Shown here: positions 55,896-64,000 of the stretch, in pieces
Position numbering within the stretch: the stretch's first letter is position 1
Layout of the letters: the number at the start of each line of letters is the position of its first letter
Assembly: GCF_000422845.1 (NCBI RefSeq)
Contig: NZ_AUGV01000003.1
Span: 124,001-188,000 of the forward strand
Direction of reading: 5' to 3'
Origin: Oceanobacter kriegii DSM 6294
GTDB lineage: Bacteria; Pseudomonadota; Gammaproteobacteria; Pseudomonadales; Oceanobacteraceae
DNA: 64,000 nt
Made by a program: the position numbers and the translations under genes
The notes under the pieces: model-generated
What the model was told of the DNA's origin: nothing
Databases searched by the model: none
The model's input: the letters and a program-made list of their open reading frames with translations, nothing else

Positions 55896-56160
55896 GGGGA
55901 CATCTATTTAATCCGGTGCTCACTCTGGGCTGCCGGATGGTTTCGAATCACGAAGCCGACTTGTAGGCCTGACGGGTCAAGTCAAAAGTCGGCGACACAG
56001 AGTCGAGATCATCCGGCAGCCCCCGCAGGGCGCGGGTTGCCGCCGTCCAGTGCGGTGTTGACGAACTTGAAAAGGACTCGTCATTTCGCTGCATTCGTCG
56101 CCTTGCACTGTACAACGGCAACACTCGCGCAGAGCCGTGCAGGATTAAATAGATGTCCCC
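55896..56160 (+). repeat. Dispersed TIR-bounded repeat, copy 3 (265 bp)
   Basis: Same length and orientation as copy 1 (3414-3678) with only a handful of differences by eye. It is bounded by GGGGACATCTATTTAATCC and GGATTAAATAGATGTCCCC. It is flanked by AAAA on both sides, which could be chance in A-rich DNA. It fills most of the 465-bp gap between divergent genes; the rest (56161-56292) is A-rich and probably holds the promoter of the next gene. Confidence 0.85.
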
Positions 56161-56292
56161 AAAAGAAAACGGTCAACGACATTCAAAAAAGAAACTCAAA
56201 AAAGAACCCCGAAAATCGGCGTCGCATTATGAACCAGCGGCCCGGTGATAGTAACCTCAGCATCATGACAGAGACACCGGGAGGTGATAGCC

Positions 56293-57138
56293 ATGTGCCT
56301 GATCGTACTGGATTGGCAACCGACACAAGCCGATTGGCTGCTGCTGGTTGCCAACCGCGATGAATTTCACGCCCGTCCGACGGCTGCCATGGCACCCTGG
56401 CCAGACCAACCCCACATTCTGGCAGGCCGCGACCTGCAACAGGGCGGCAGCTGGCTCGGTATCAATCGCAGTGAGCGCTTCGCCGCACTGACCAATGTCC
56501 GGGACGGCCACGCAGGCCCGGAAGTGGATAAACGCTCACGGGGCGAGTTGGTCTGCGACTACCTCAACAGCGACGCCACCCCACAGCAGTTTGCCGAACA
56601 GTTGCATGCCAGCGCCGACCGCTATGGTCGCTTCAACCTGTTGGTCGGGAATCGCCATACGCTCTGGTACATCTGTAACTGGCCTCATTTTACTGCCCGG
56701 CCAGTAGCACCCGGGTTGCAGGTGCTAAGCAACGCCCACCTCAATAGTGACTGGCCAAAAGCCCGTCAGGCCTTGAATCAACTGTGGCAGCAACGCCAGC
56801 AGGGCACCCGTTCGCCGTCACAATTACTGAACCACGTCCTCAGCGATCCGCGCCGCTGGCCGGATTCTCACTTGCCGGATACCGGCGTACCACTGGCATG
56901 GGAACAATTGCTGTCGGCCCAAAAGATCATCAGCCCGGAATACGGCACCCGTTGCAGCACGGTCGTGCAGGGGTCTGACGATGGCGTTGCCCTCTGTGAA
57001 CAAAGCTGGAATAGCGACGGCAGCGTAGCGGAAAGCCAACATTGGCAGCTTCGTGACGGCGTATTCGAGGAATCAATAAGCTCCCGGAATCCGCTGTCAC
57101 AAAAGTCAGTCGATAAAACACCCAGCAGCAGCAGGTGA
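56293..57138 (+). CDS. NRDE-family protein (TANGO2-like)
   Basis: A 281-residue protein of the NRDE family, named for the motif in LLLVANRDEFHARPT (about residues 19-33). Cys follows the initiator Met directly (MCLIVLDW), the arrangement of N-terminal-nucleophile folds. GGSWLGIN and FAALTNVRD are further family segments. Human TANGO2 is the best-known relative and is linked to haem or lipid handling; the bacterial role is unclear. GGGAGG precedes ATG 56293. Confidence 0.85.
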   Translation: MCLIVLDWQPTQADWLLLVANRDEFHARPTAAMAPWPDQPHILAGRDLQQGGSWLGINRSERFAALTNVRDGHAGPEVDKRSRGELVCDYLNSDATPQQFAEQLHASADRYGRFNLLVGNRHTLWYICNWPHFTARPVAPGLQVLSNAHLNSDWPKARQALNQLWQQRQQGTRSPSQLLNHVLSDPRRWPDSHLPDTGVPLAWEQLLSAQKIISPEYGTRCSTVVQGSDDGVALCEQSWNSDGSVAESQHWQLRDGVFEESISSRNPLSQKSVDKTPSSSR

Positions 57139-57167
57139 CGATCTACCGGCAGTTACAAAATAACGAC

Positions 57168-57214
57168 GCAACCCGGTGAAAAATCACAGAAAAGATTTCT
57201 GACACCCGGGTTGC
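57168..57214. other. Hairpin between NRDE and LdtD genes
   Basis: GCAACCCGG (57168-57176) pairs with CCGGGTTGC (57206-57214), and a smaller AGAAA/TTTCT stem lies inside. It is probably an RNA structure ending or punctuating the upstream transcript. Confidence 0.4.
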
Positions 57215-57295
57215 CCAGCAGAGGGTTACAAAACGCACCCTGCGTTAGCAAAAAACAGCCCGATTGCAGGCCTGATCCTTGTCCATACTCAGGTT

Positions 57296-59104
57296 ATGCG
57301 AAGAACATCACACTCCCTACAGCGCGCCATCGAGCGCGAGCGACTGCTGAAACTGAAGCGACGCCGCCCGATGATGATCACGGCGATGATCGCCGGGGCC
57401 TGCTTTGTATTGCTGTTTGGCGCCCTGTCGGCCAGCATCAATACCAAGCCGGTCATGCCGCCTTCCGTCGCCCGCGAACACATGGAACGCTGGCTGATCG
57501 AAGACGCCCGTCGGGTTGCTGGCGAAGTGCGCCTCAAGCACATCCGTGCGCTGGAACCTTTTTACCTGGCCCGCGACTACCAGCCGGTATGGCTCGACAA
57601 CTACGAGCTGACCCCAGCCGCGCGTGAGCTGATTCAGGCTCTCAAGGAAACCTCCGCCGACGACTGGCAACGCTACGACTACGCACTGCATGTGCTGCTA
57701 CGTGAAGTCCACCAGCTGAGCAACACCCCCGAACGCGCCACCGCCATCGATGTACTGTTAACAGACGCCTGGATGACCTACACCAAGCAGGTGCTGAATC
57801 AGCAACTGGTGCCGGACACCAACGAAAATGACCACCCGGTAAGACGGGTCTCCAGCAGCGACAGCGACCCTCGCATCACCGACGAATCGGTATTGAATCT
57901 GCTGAACGACGCCTTGCAGCAACGTGAACTGCCGGTGCTGATGGAAGAACTGGTGCCGCAGCATCGCGGCTATATGGCACTGCGCAAGGAACTGAACCGG
58001 TATCTGGAACTGGCCAATCGTGGCGACTGGCAGCCACTGCCCGTACCTCTGGAACTGCAGCCCGGCGATCGTCATCCGGCAGTACCGGTATTGCGCAACA
58101 TGCTGGTGCAATACGGTGACCTCGAATCCTCAGCGTTCCAGTGGCTCATCGACAGTCGTAGCGAAACCGGCAGCGACGCCAGCACCCCTGCTGACGAAGA
58201 ACTGCTGTTCGACGAACCGCTGTCCCGGGCGCTGATGCATTTCCAGCAACGCTATGGCCTTGAGCCCAGCGGCCGGGTAGACGCCGAAACCCTCAGCTGG
58301 CTTAACCTGACGCCCTATCAGGTGGCGCAGAAAATCGCCCTCAATATGAAACGCTGGCGCCATCTGCCCGCTGATCTGGGTCAACGCCACGTCATGGTCA
58401 ACATGGCCGACTACAAGTTGCAGTACGTTGAAGACGGTGATGTTGAGCTGGAAATGAAGGTGATCATTGGCAAGCTCAGCCGCCGCACACCGGTTATGAC
58501 CCACAGGATCAGCCAGATGGAGCTGGCACCGACCTGGGTGGTGCCCTACCGCATTGCCACCCAGTATCTGCTGCCGAAATTCCGCCGCAAGCCAGAGTAC
58601 ATTCGTGACAAGGGCTTCCAGATTGTTGAGCGGGTGGACGGTCAGGATCAATTTGTGAACCCGGATGACATCGACTGGCATCAGGTTTCCCGTCGTAACT
58701 TCCCTTATCGGATTATTCAGAAAGCCGGTGGCGCCAACGCGCTGGGGTCAGTGAAGTTCCTGTTCCCGAACCCGCAGTCCATTTACCTGCACGATACCTC
58801 ACAGCCAGAACTGTTCAGTCTGGATGGCCGTGCGCTCAGCTCCGGCTGTGTACGGGTCGAAAAACCGATGGAGCTGGCCGAGGTATTACTGAAAGGCCAA
58901 CTGGGCTGGAGCCGCCAGCGAGTGGAAGAAACCATCGCCCAGAACCGCACTACTCGCCTGCGCCTCAGCAATCCGGTGCCCGTGCACCTGATGTACTGGA
59001 CCGCCTGGGTGAATCAGGATGGCCAGCTGCAAATCCGCGACGACGTTTATCGTCGCGACATCATCGCCGGTATTGCCACCGGACCACGGGATATCAGTTT
59101 CTGA
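57296..59104 (+). CDS. ldtD: L,D-transpeptidase LdtD (YcbB) family
   Basis: Periplasmic peptidoglycan enzyme forming 3-3 crosslinks. The 602-residue protein has a basic cytoplasmic start, one signal-anchor helix (about residues 26-48), a scaffold domain, a peptidoglycan-binding repeat (about 230-345, with YGLEPSGRVDAETLSWLNL in part) and a YkuD catalytic domain with YLHDTS and SSGCVR; the nucleophilic Cys is near residue 518. It is followed by a mepK-like gene, the same order as ycbB-ycbK in E. coli. Confidence 0.92.
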   Translation: MRRTSHSLQRAIERERLLKLKRRRPMMITAMIAGACFVLLFGALSASINTKPVMPPSVAREHMERWLIEDARRVAGEVRLKHIRALEPFYLARDYQPVWLDNYELTPAARELIQALKETSADDWQRYDYALHVLLREVHQLSNTPERATAIDVLLTDAWMTYTKQVLNQQLVPDTNENDHPVRRVSSSDSDPRITDESVLNLLNDALQQRELPVLMEELVPQHRGYMALRKELNRYLELANRGDWQPLPVPLELQPGDRHPAVPVLRNMLVQYGDLESSAFQWLIDSRSETGSDASTPADEELLFDEPLSRALMHFQQRYGLEPSGRVDAETLSWLNLTPYQVAQKIALNMKRWRHLPADLGQRHVMVNMADYKLQYVEDGDVELEMKVIIGKLSRRTPVMTHRISQMELAPTWVVPYRIATQYLLPKFRRKPEYIRDKGFQIVERVDGQDQFVNPDDIDWHQVSRRNFPYRIIQKAGGANALGSVKFLFPNPQSIYLHDTSQPELFSLDGRALSSGCVRVEKPMELAEVLLKGQLGWSRQRVEETIAQNRTTRLRLSNPVPVHLMYWTAWVNQDGQLQIRDDVYRRDIIAGIATGPRDISF

Positions 59105-59310
59105 TATCCCGCACGAAAAACGCCCCCTCCCCACCCTGATTCGACGATTTTCCGGCGTGAACCGCGACACATTTTCGACGCTCATCCAGGGCCGGAAATC
59201 ACGGTTTCCTGTCGTGCCTGTCACACCCGCCTTTCTGATGTACTGGTTCCTTAACTTCTGCCCAGATGTACGCATACTAACCACACACATTTCGTCACAA
59301 GGTTTAACAA

Positions 59311-59862
59311 ATGCAGCGTCGGGGTTTTCTGCGTTCAGCAGTACAGTTAACTTCCGGATTGTGGCTGGCGGGCGCCAGTCATGAGCTTCTGGCAGGACAG
59401 CAAGTGGCACAAGGAGAGCGCACACTGAAGCTCTATAACATCCATACCGGTGAAACCATCAAATCGACCTACTGGGCCGATGGTCATTACATCAAGGATG
59501 AGCTTCAGCAGCTGGACTACCTGCTGCGTGACCACCGTTCTGGCGGCGTCAATGCGATTCAGCGAGGCCTGTACGATCGCATTCATTACCTGCAACAAAC
59601 CTTTGCCTCGCGCGAGCCGGTGTACATCATTTCCGGCTACCGCTCGCCCAAGAGCAACAGCTCCCTGCGCAAAACCACCTCAGGGGTGGCTGAAGGCAGT
59701 TTGCACATGCAAGGCCGCGCTGTGGATATCCGCATTCCGGGCGTCTCCCATCGCTCCCTCCACAAGGCAGCTGTTGGCCTCGGTGAAGGCGGCGTAGGCT
59801 ACTACCCGCGCAGTGGCTTTATTCACATCGATACCGGCCGCACTCGTCGCTGGACCGCCTGA
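59311..59862 (+). CDS. DUF882/M15 family murein endopeptidase (MepK-like)
   Basis: A 183-residue exported zinc peptidase, homologous to E. coli YcbK (MepK), which cleaves 3-3 and 4-3 crosslinks. The start MQRRGFLRSAV carries a twin-arginine motif (RRGFL), so Tat export is likely. Metal ligands are visible in SLHMQGRAVDIR (His, Asp) and GFIHIDTG (His). Directly downstream of ldtD, it would trim what LdtD makes. Confidence 0.9.
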   Translation: MQRRGFLRSAVQLTSGLWLAGASHELLAGQQVAQGERTLKLYNIHTGETIKSTYWADGHYIKDELQQLDYLLRDHRSGGVNAIQRGLYDRIHYLQQTFASREPVYIISGYRSPKSNSSLRKTTSGVAEGSLHMQGRAVDIRIPGVSHRSLHKAAVGLGEGGVGYYPRSGFIHIDTGRTRRWTA

Positions 59863-59893
59863 GTCCAGCCCGGCTGCGGGCGATAAACAGCCA

Positions 59894-59932
59894 CAAAAAA
59901 AGCGTTGCCGGTTAGCCGACAACGCTTTTTTT
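59894..59932. terminator. Bidirectional terminator between mepK-like gene and ptsP
   Basis: GCGTTG (59902-59907) pairs with CAACGC (59920-59925) with an inner CGG/CCG stem; A-run before and T-run after. It serves both convergent genes. Confidence 0.88.
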
Positions 59933-59964
59933 ATGCTGGATACTGACGTTAAAAGATCGACTCG

Positions 59965-62250
59965 TCAGCCGCGCCCGGACGCCGGGCCAATGATTCGGCC
60001 AAAGCCTTCTTTTTCCAGCGCCAGCTGCACCATGGCCGCAATCACATGGGCACTTTCAATCTGCATCACCTGATCCAGCAAGCGCTTGGCCCATTCGTGG
60101 CTGATGCCGCGAATCACCGACTTCACTTTCGGCAAATTGGTCGAGTTCATCGACAGCATATCGTAGCCCATCGCCATCAACAGCACACTGCCCAACGGGT
60201 TACCGGCCAACTCGCCGCACACACTGACCGGCTTGCCCACTTCATGGGCGCCGTCGGCGATCAGCTTGAGGGCATTCAATACCGCCGGGTGAAACGCCTG
60301 ATAGAGATCGGCGACACGCGGGTTGTTACGGTCAACCGCCAACAGGTACTGGGTCAGGTCGTTACTACCGACCGATAGAAAATCGACCCGCAGCCCCAGA
60401 TCACGAATCTGGAACACCGCCGACGGTACTTCGATCATAACGCCGACTTGTGGCATCACCACGTCGAAGCCTTCTTCAATCACTTCCGCGTGGGCGCGGT
60501 AAATCAGGTGCAGGGCCTCATCGACCTCACTGACGCTGCTGATCATCGGCAGCATGATGCGCAAGTTGTCGAGCCCGGCGCTGGCCTTCAGCATCGCCCG
60601 GATCTGCACCAGAAAGATTTCCGGGTGATCAAGGGTAACGCGCACCCCGCGCCAGCCCAGAAACGGGTTGGCTTCGTTGATCGGGAAGTAGGTCAGGGCC
60701 TTATCGCCGCCAACGTCCAGCGTCCGCATGGTCACCGGCGCTGGCGCAAACATTTCCAGCTGCTCGCGGTAAATTTTTTGCTGTTCGCTTTCCGATGGGA
60801 AGCGATCTTTCATCATGAACGGCACTTCGGTGCGGTACAGGCCCACCCCTTCGGCACCGCGATCGAGACTGCGCAAAGCATCGGTCAGCAGACCGGTGTT
60901 TACCCACAGCGGAATGCGATGGCCGTCTTTTGTTTCAGCCGGTTCATCGCGCAGCACTTCGAGGTCTTCCTGCAGTGCCTGCTCTTCTTCAAAAATTTCC
61001 TGATACTGCTGGCGAATGTCCTTGTCCGGATTGGAAATCAGGATGCCCCGATAGCCATCAACGATCAGGTCCTTACCGTGCAGTTGGGCGTAGGGCAAAT
61101 CCACCACCCCCATCACTGTTGGAATGCCCATGGCGCGAGCCAGAATTGCCACGTGCGAGTTGGACGAGCCTTTCACCGACACCAGACCACGTAGCTTCGA
61201 CGGCGGTACTTCGCCCAACATGCCCGGTGTCAGCTCTTCGCTGACCAGAATGCAGTCATCCGGAAAACTGTCTTCGCGACGTTCGGTTGGCCCTTCCAGA
61301 TGCGCCAGAATGCGCACGCCGAGGTCCATGATGTCGGTTGCCCGCTCGCGCAGATAGACATCTTCCATCATCTTGAAGTGGCCGACGTACTGCATCACCA
61401 CCTGCCGCAGGGCACCCGGTGCCCACTGGCCTTCACGGATGCGAGCGTTGACTTCCGCCCCGAGGGCGTTGTCATCCAGCATGTTGATATAGACATCGAA
61501 CAACGCCATCTCTTCCGGCCGCAGCTCACCACTGAGCTGGGACCCCAGATGACGGACTTCCTTGCGAGCCGACTCCAACGCCTGTTCAAAGCGTTCAACC
61601 TCGGCATCGACATCGTCAATTTGTTTGTCCGCCACCGTCGACAGATCGGCCGCTGGCATCAGCACATAGCCTTGCCCCAAACCCACACCAGCAGAACCCG
61701 GAGCACCGTTGAAGCGCGCGGTCTTGCGCTCCTTACGCTTGTGTTTGTGCGACAGCTCAAGAATATTGCCGGTGGCTTCGGCGTGGGCAATCACCCCGGC
61801 CAACTGGGCCGACATGGTGACCAGAAACGCTTCTTCCCCTTCGTCAAACTGACGGCTCTCGCGCTGCTGTACCACCAACACACCCATCAGGCGCTTGTTG
61901 TGAATAATGGGTACGCCCAGGAAGGAGTTGAATGGGTCTTCGCCGGTTTCCGACAGGAAGTGAAATTTGGGATGCGACGGAGCGTCGTCGATGTTGATAG
62001 GCTCAGCCCGGGCGCCAACCAGACCCACCAGGCCTTGTGACGATGTCAGGCTGACACGACCCACCGCTTCCTGCTTGAGGCCTTCGGTGGCCATCAACAC
62101 ATAGCGTTTGGTGTCGTTATCGAGCAGGTAAACCGAACACACCTCGGTGTTCATGGCTTCCCGAATTCTTGCTACTACGACGCGCAGCGCATCCGACAAA
62201 TCGGTGGCTGTACTGACTTCCTGTACAATGCGGCGCAGTATGTCGAGCAT
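59965..62250 (-). CDS. ptsP: Phosphoenolpyruvate-protein phosphotransferase PtsP (EI-Ntr)
   Basis: First enzyme of the nitrogen-related PTS, phosphorylating NPr. The 761-residue protein has an N-terminal GAF domain (about 1-160) that senses glutamine or nitrogen state in homologs, then the EI domains. The phosphorylated His is in GSSNSHVAILARAMGIP (about residue 360), and the PEP-binding TIM barrel has LYRTEVPFM, MRTLDVGGDK and SVGSNDLTQY. It starts 6 nt after rppH on the same strand, the common rppH-ptsP operon. Confidence 0.95.
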   Translation of the reverse strand: MLDILRRIVQEVSTATDLSDALRVVVARIREAMNTEVCSVYLLDNDTKRYVLMATEGLKQEAVGRVSLTSSQGLVGLVGARAEPINIDDAPSHPKFHFLSETGEDPFNSFLGVPIIHNKRLMGVLVVQQRESRQFDEGEEAFLVTMSAQLAGVIAHAEATGNILELSHKHKRKERKTARFNGAPGSAGVGLGQGYVLMPAADLSTVADKQIDDVDAEVERFEQALESARKEVRHLGSQLSGELRPEEMALFDVYINMLDDNALGAEVNARIREGQWAPGALRQVVMQYVGHFKMMEDVYLRERATDIMDLGVRILAHLEGPTERREDSFPDDCILVSEELTPGMLGEVPPSKLRGLVSVKGSSNSHVAILARAMGIPTVMGVVDLPYAQLHGKDLIVDGYRGILISNPDKDIRQQYQEIFEEEQALQEDLEVLRDEPAETKDGHRIPLWVNTGLLTDALRSLDRGAEGVGLYRTEVPFMMKDRFPSESEQQKIYREQLEMFAPAPVTMRTLDVGGDKALTYFPINEANPFLGWRGVRVTLDHPEIFLVQIRAMLKASAGLDNLRIMLPMISSVSEVDEALHLIYRAHAEVIEEGFDVVMPQVGVMIEVPSAVFQIRDLGLRVDFLSVGSNDLTQYLLAVDRNNPRVADLYQAFHPAVLNALKLIADGAHEVGKPVSVCGELAGNPLGSVLLMAMGYDMLSMNSTNLPKVKSVIRGISHEWAKRLLDQVMQIESAHVIAAMVQLALEKEGFGRIIGPASGRG

Positions 62251-62256
62251 ATAACC

Positions 62257-62751
62257 TCAGGTGTTGAGTTTGCGTTGCAAGCGAGCAATCTTGGGTGACA
62301 GCTCGGTCATGGCCCGGCGGTAAACGTCACGTTTGAACGCAACGACCTCGCCCAGCGGGAACCAGTAACTGACCCAATTCCAACCATCGAATTCCGGTTT
62401 TTCATTGGCATCCACCTTGATGCTGGCGTCACCGGACACCAACTTCAGCAAATACCATTTTTGCTTCTGGCCCACACACACCGGCTGCTTGCCCTGACGA
62501 ATCATTCGTTTGGGAAGGCGATACCTCAACCAGCCGCGGGTACAGCCCAGAATCTGTACGTCACTTTTTGCCAGCCCGACTTCTTCTTGCAGTTCCCGGT
62601 ACAACGCATGTTCGGGAGACTCCCCCTGCTTGATACCACCTTGAGGGAACTGCCAGGCATCCTGTCCGATTCGCTTGGCCCACAGAACCTGACCAACATC
62701 GTTGCAGATAATGATGCCTACATTCGGGCGGTAACCCTGATCATCAATCAC
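62257..62751 (-). CDS. rppH: RNA pyrophosphohydrolase RppH
   Basis: Nudix enzyme that removes pyrophosphate from mRNA 5' ends and so starts decay. The 164-residue protein begins [14 protein letters not shown], as in RppH, with the Nudix box at about residues 38-60 (GGIKQGE ... RELQEEVGL). It uses a GTG start at 62751. Upstream of ptsP with a 5-6 nt gap. Confidence 0.95.
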   Translation of the reverse strand: MIDDQGYRPNVGIIICNDVGQVLWAKRIGQDAWQFPQGGIKQGESPEHALYRELQEEVGLAKSDVQILGCTRGWLRYRLPKRMIRQGKQPVCVGQKQKWYLLKLVSGDASIKVDANEKPEFDGWNWVSYWFPLGEVVAFKRDVYRRAMTELSPKIARLQRKLNT

Positions 62752-63059
62752 AATGCCATCCGAGAAATATTACAGACCTGCAAAACTTGCCCATTTCGGT
62801 CAAAAGGTCAAGACGCAACCGCTATTTGCCGCAGGTCAGGCCCCTGCCGGGCAATGTTTCAGAGTCTGGTTATTATTGTCAGGGACCCGTCAGGCCAGAA
62901 ACCAGCGTCGTGACTCATCAACACCCTGCTATCCAGAGCAGACAATGGGTGATGCAGAGGGCCCCAAGACTCTATGTTACGCCCAAAGAATTATAAGGAA
63001 AGGCGCGTTTATTCGGCATAGAATACTGTTCTTTTGTGTAACCTGCGCGGGAGAATCTC
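62752..63059. other. Divergent promoter region, rppH / HAD phosphatase
   Basis: This 308-bp gap between divergent genes has no gene that I can support. The part near 63010-63035 is AT-rich (TATTCGGCATAGAATACTG) and may hold a promoter for the HAD gene. I see no repeat copy or structured RNA here. Confidence 0.4.
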
Positions 63060-63716
63060 TTGGCTCTGGCAATCTTCGACCTCGACCACACGCTGCTGTC
63101 GGCAGACAGCGACCACGCTTTTGGACAATATCTGGTGGACCGTGGTCTGGTCGACCCGGAAGTTCACAAATATCGTAATGATGTGTTTTACGAACAGTAC
63201 AAAGCGGGCACACTGAACATTCACGAGTACCTCGACTTTGCCCTCAAGCCGCTGACCACCTATCCGCTGGAGCAGATGCTGGCCGAGCGCGACACCTTTC
63301 TGGAACAACGCATCAAGCCGCTGATCCCCAGGAAGGCCCGCGATATCCTGCAAAAACACCGCGATCAGGGCGATACCATCCTGATCATCACCGCCACCAA
63401 TGGCTTTGTTACCTACCCGATTGCGGAAGAGCTGGGCGTTGAGCACATCATCGCGCCACACCCGGAAATGAAAGATGGCCAATACACCGGCGCCATCGAA
63501 GGCATTCCGAGCTTTCAGGAAGGCAAGGTAACCCGTCTGATTGAGTGGCTGGAACAGCATGCCATGAGCATGAAAGACGCCTGGTTCTACAGCGATTCCC
63601 GCAACGACCTGCCGCTGCTGCGACTGGTCAGCAACCCGGTAGCGGTCGACCCCGACCCAACCCTGAGTGCGGAAGCGGAACGTCTGGGCTGGCCAATCAT
63701 CTCACTGAGAGACTGA
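63060..63716 (+). CDS. HAD-superfamily phosphatase (HAD-IB, SerB/CicA-like)
   Basis: A 218-residue HAD hydrolase of subfamily IB. Motif I is FDLDHTLL (nucleophile Asp near residue 7), motif II is IITATNGF, and motif III/IV is FYSDSRNDLPLL with the Mg-binding Asp pair. Relatives include phosphoserine and histidinol-phosphate phosphatases, but the substrate cannot be fixed. It starts with TTG, preceded by GGGAGAATC. Confidence 0.85.
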   Translation: MALAIFDLDHTLLSADSDHAFGQYLVDRGLVDPEVHKYRNDVFYEQYKAGTLNIHEYLDFALKPLTTYPLEQMLAERDTFLEQRIKPLIPRKARDILQKHRDQGDTILIITATNGFVTYPIAEELGVEHIIAPHPEMKDGQYTGAIEGIPSFQEGKVTRLIEWLEQHAMSMKDAWFYSDSRNDLPLLRLVSNPVAVDPDPTLSAEAERLGWPIISLRD

Positions 63717-63742
63717 TTCCACCTGCCGACAAGGAGTCCGAT

Positions 63743-64000
63743 ATGCACTGGCCCATCCATCGCAGCAGCGGCATAACCGCCATTGCCATGGCACTGTTGT
63801 TGACCGCCTGTGGCGATGCGCCCGAGCCGAGCCGCCTGCAAACCCCGGCGGTGCCGGACACCATGCTGAGCCACGATGATGAGCAGGAAGCCTTTAACCA
63901 GCACCTGCTGCATCTGGCCAATGACGGCCACGTGCAACTGGCCGCCAGTGCCAACGCCCTCGACGACGCCATTCAGCAGTTTCTGGCAGCACCGGACGAC
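63743..64000 (+). CDS. Lipoprotein, probably imelysin-like (5' part only)
   Basis: The gene runs off the right edge; 86 codons are visible. ATG 63743 has AAGGAG at 6-nt spacing. The signal peptide ends in a lipobox LTAC (Cys near residue 23). The following LAASANALDDAIQQFLAAP matches the helical start typical of imelysin (M75) lipoproteins as I remember them, but too little is present to be sure. Confidence 0.6.
   Translation, partial: MHWPIHRSSGITAIAMALLLTACGDAPEPSRLQTPAVPDTMLSHDDEQEAFNQHLLHLANDGHVQLAASANALDDAIQQFLAAPDD

Noticed and set aside
55892-56164. AAAA flanks of repeat copy 3 as a target-site duplication
   Set aside because: Copies 1 and 2 have no matching flanks, and the surrounding DNA is A-rich, so the match can be chance.
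1-64000. CRISPR arrays, tRNA and rRNA genes
   Set aside because: No regularly spaced direct repeats and no cloverleaf or rRNA-like stretch was seen on either strand; the repeats present are dispersed or palindromic.

Overview
The window reads as chromosomal DNA of a GC-rich gammaproteobacterium, most likely a marine Oceanospirillales/Pseudomonadales-type organism. Support comes from gammaproteobacterial gene orders: ftsY-ftsE-ftsX next to rsmD, nudF-DUF1249-cpdA-yqiA-parE-parC beside tolC, waaA/hldE/hldD/lpxL, ldtD-mepK, and rppH-ptsP. Further support comes from many GTG/TTG starts and a Pseudomonas-like REP doublet. The species call is inference. I saw no rRNA, tRNA, CRISPR array, integrase or prophage genes.

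Layout. 1-3.4 kb: ftsX (cut by the window edge), ftsE, ftsY on the minus strand and rsmD divergent. 3.4-3.7 kb: dispersed repeat copy 1. 3.8-10.1 kb: a membrane diguanylate cyclase converging on parC, then parE. 10.2-10.5 kb: repeat copy 2, touching the stop codon of yqiA. 10.5-14.7 kb: yqiA, cpdA, DUF1249, nudF, with tolC divergent. 14.7-19.5 kb: LPS inner-core genes waaA, hldE, hldD, lpxL. 19.5-20.0 kb: a non-coding stretch rich in palindromes. 20.0-25.6 kb (minus strand): an unrecognised membrane coiled-coil protein, a DEDDh exonuclease, a lone GspE/PilB-type ATPase and a CYTH protein. 25.6-29.0 kb: argE, argA, spermidine-synthase-like protein. 29.4-35.3 kb: a complete RND efflux operon.

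35.4-48.0 kb is the most accessory part. It holds an inducible-looking catabolic island: class III aminotransferase, LysR regulator, a NitT/TauT-type ABC importer followed by a GMC alcohol dehydrogenase, then on the minus strand a flavin monooxygenase, a Rid protein without the RidA arginine, a DUF1028 protein and an M20 deacylase, and a divergent aldehyde dehydrogenase. Together they suggest uptake and oxidation of an amine, amino-alcohol or N-acyl amino compound; the substrate cannot be read from the sequence. Strong inverted repeats sit in front of the importer and between the monooxygenase and the aldehyde dehydrogenase.

48-64 kb returns to mostly housekeeping genes: chrA, a patatin, folA, a GGDEF-EAL protein, thyA, lgt, a TauE/SafE permease, repeat copy 3, an NRDE-family protein, ldtD and mepK-like peptidoglycan enzymes, ptsP, rppH, a HAD phosphatase and the start of a lipoprotein gene.

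The least explained elements are a family of TIR-bounded dispersed repeats (two 265-bp copies, one 275-bp copy, and at least two short palindromic relatives) and the catabolic island with its operators.
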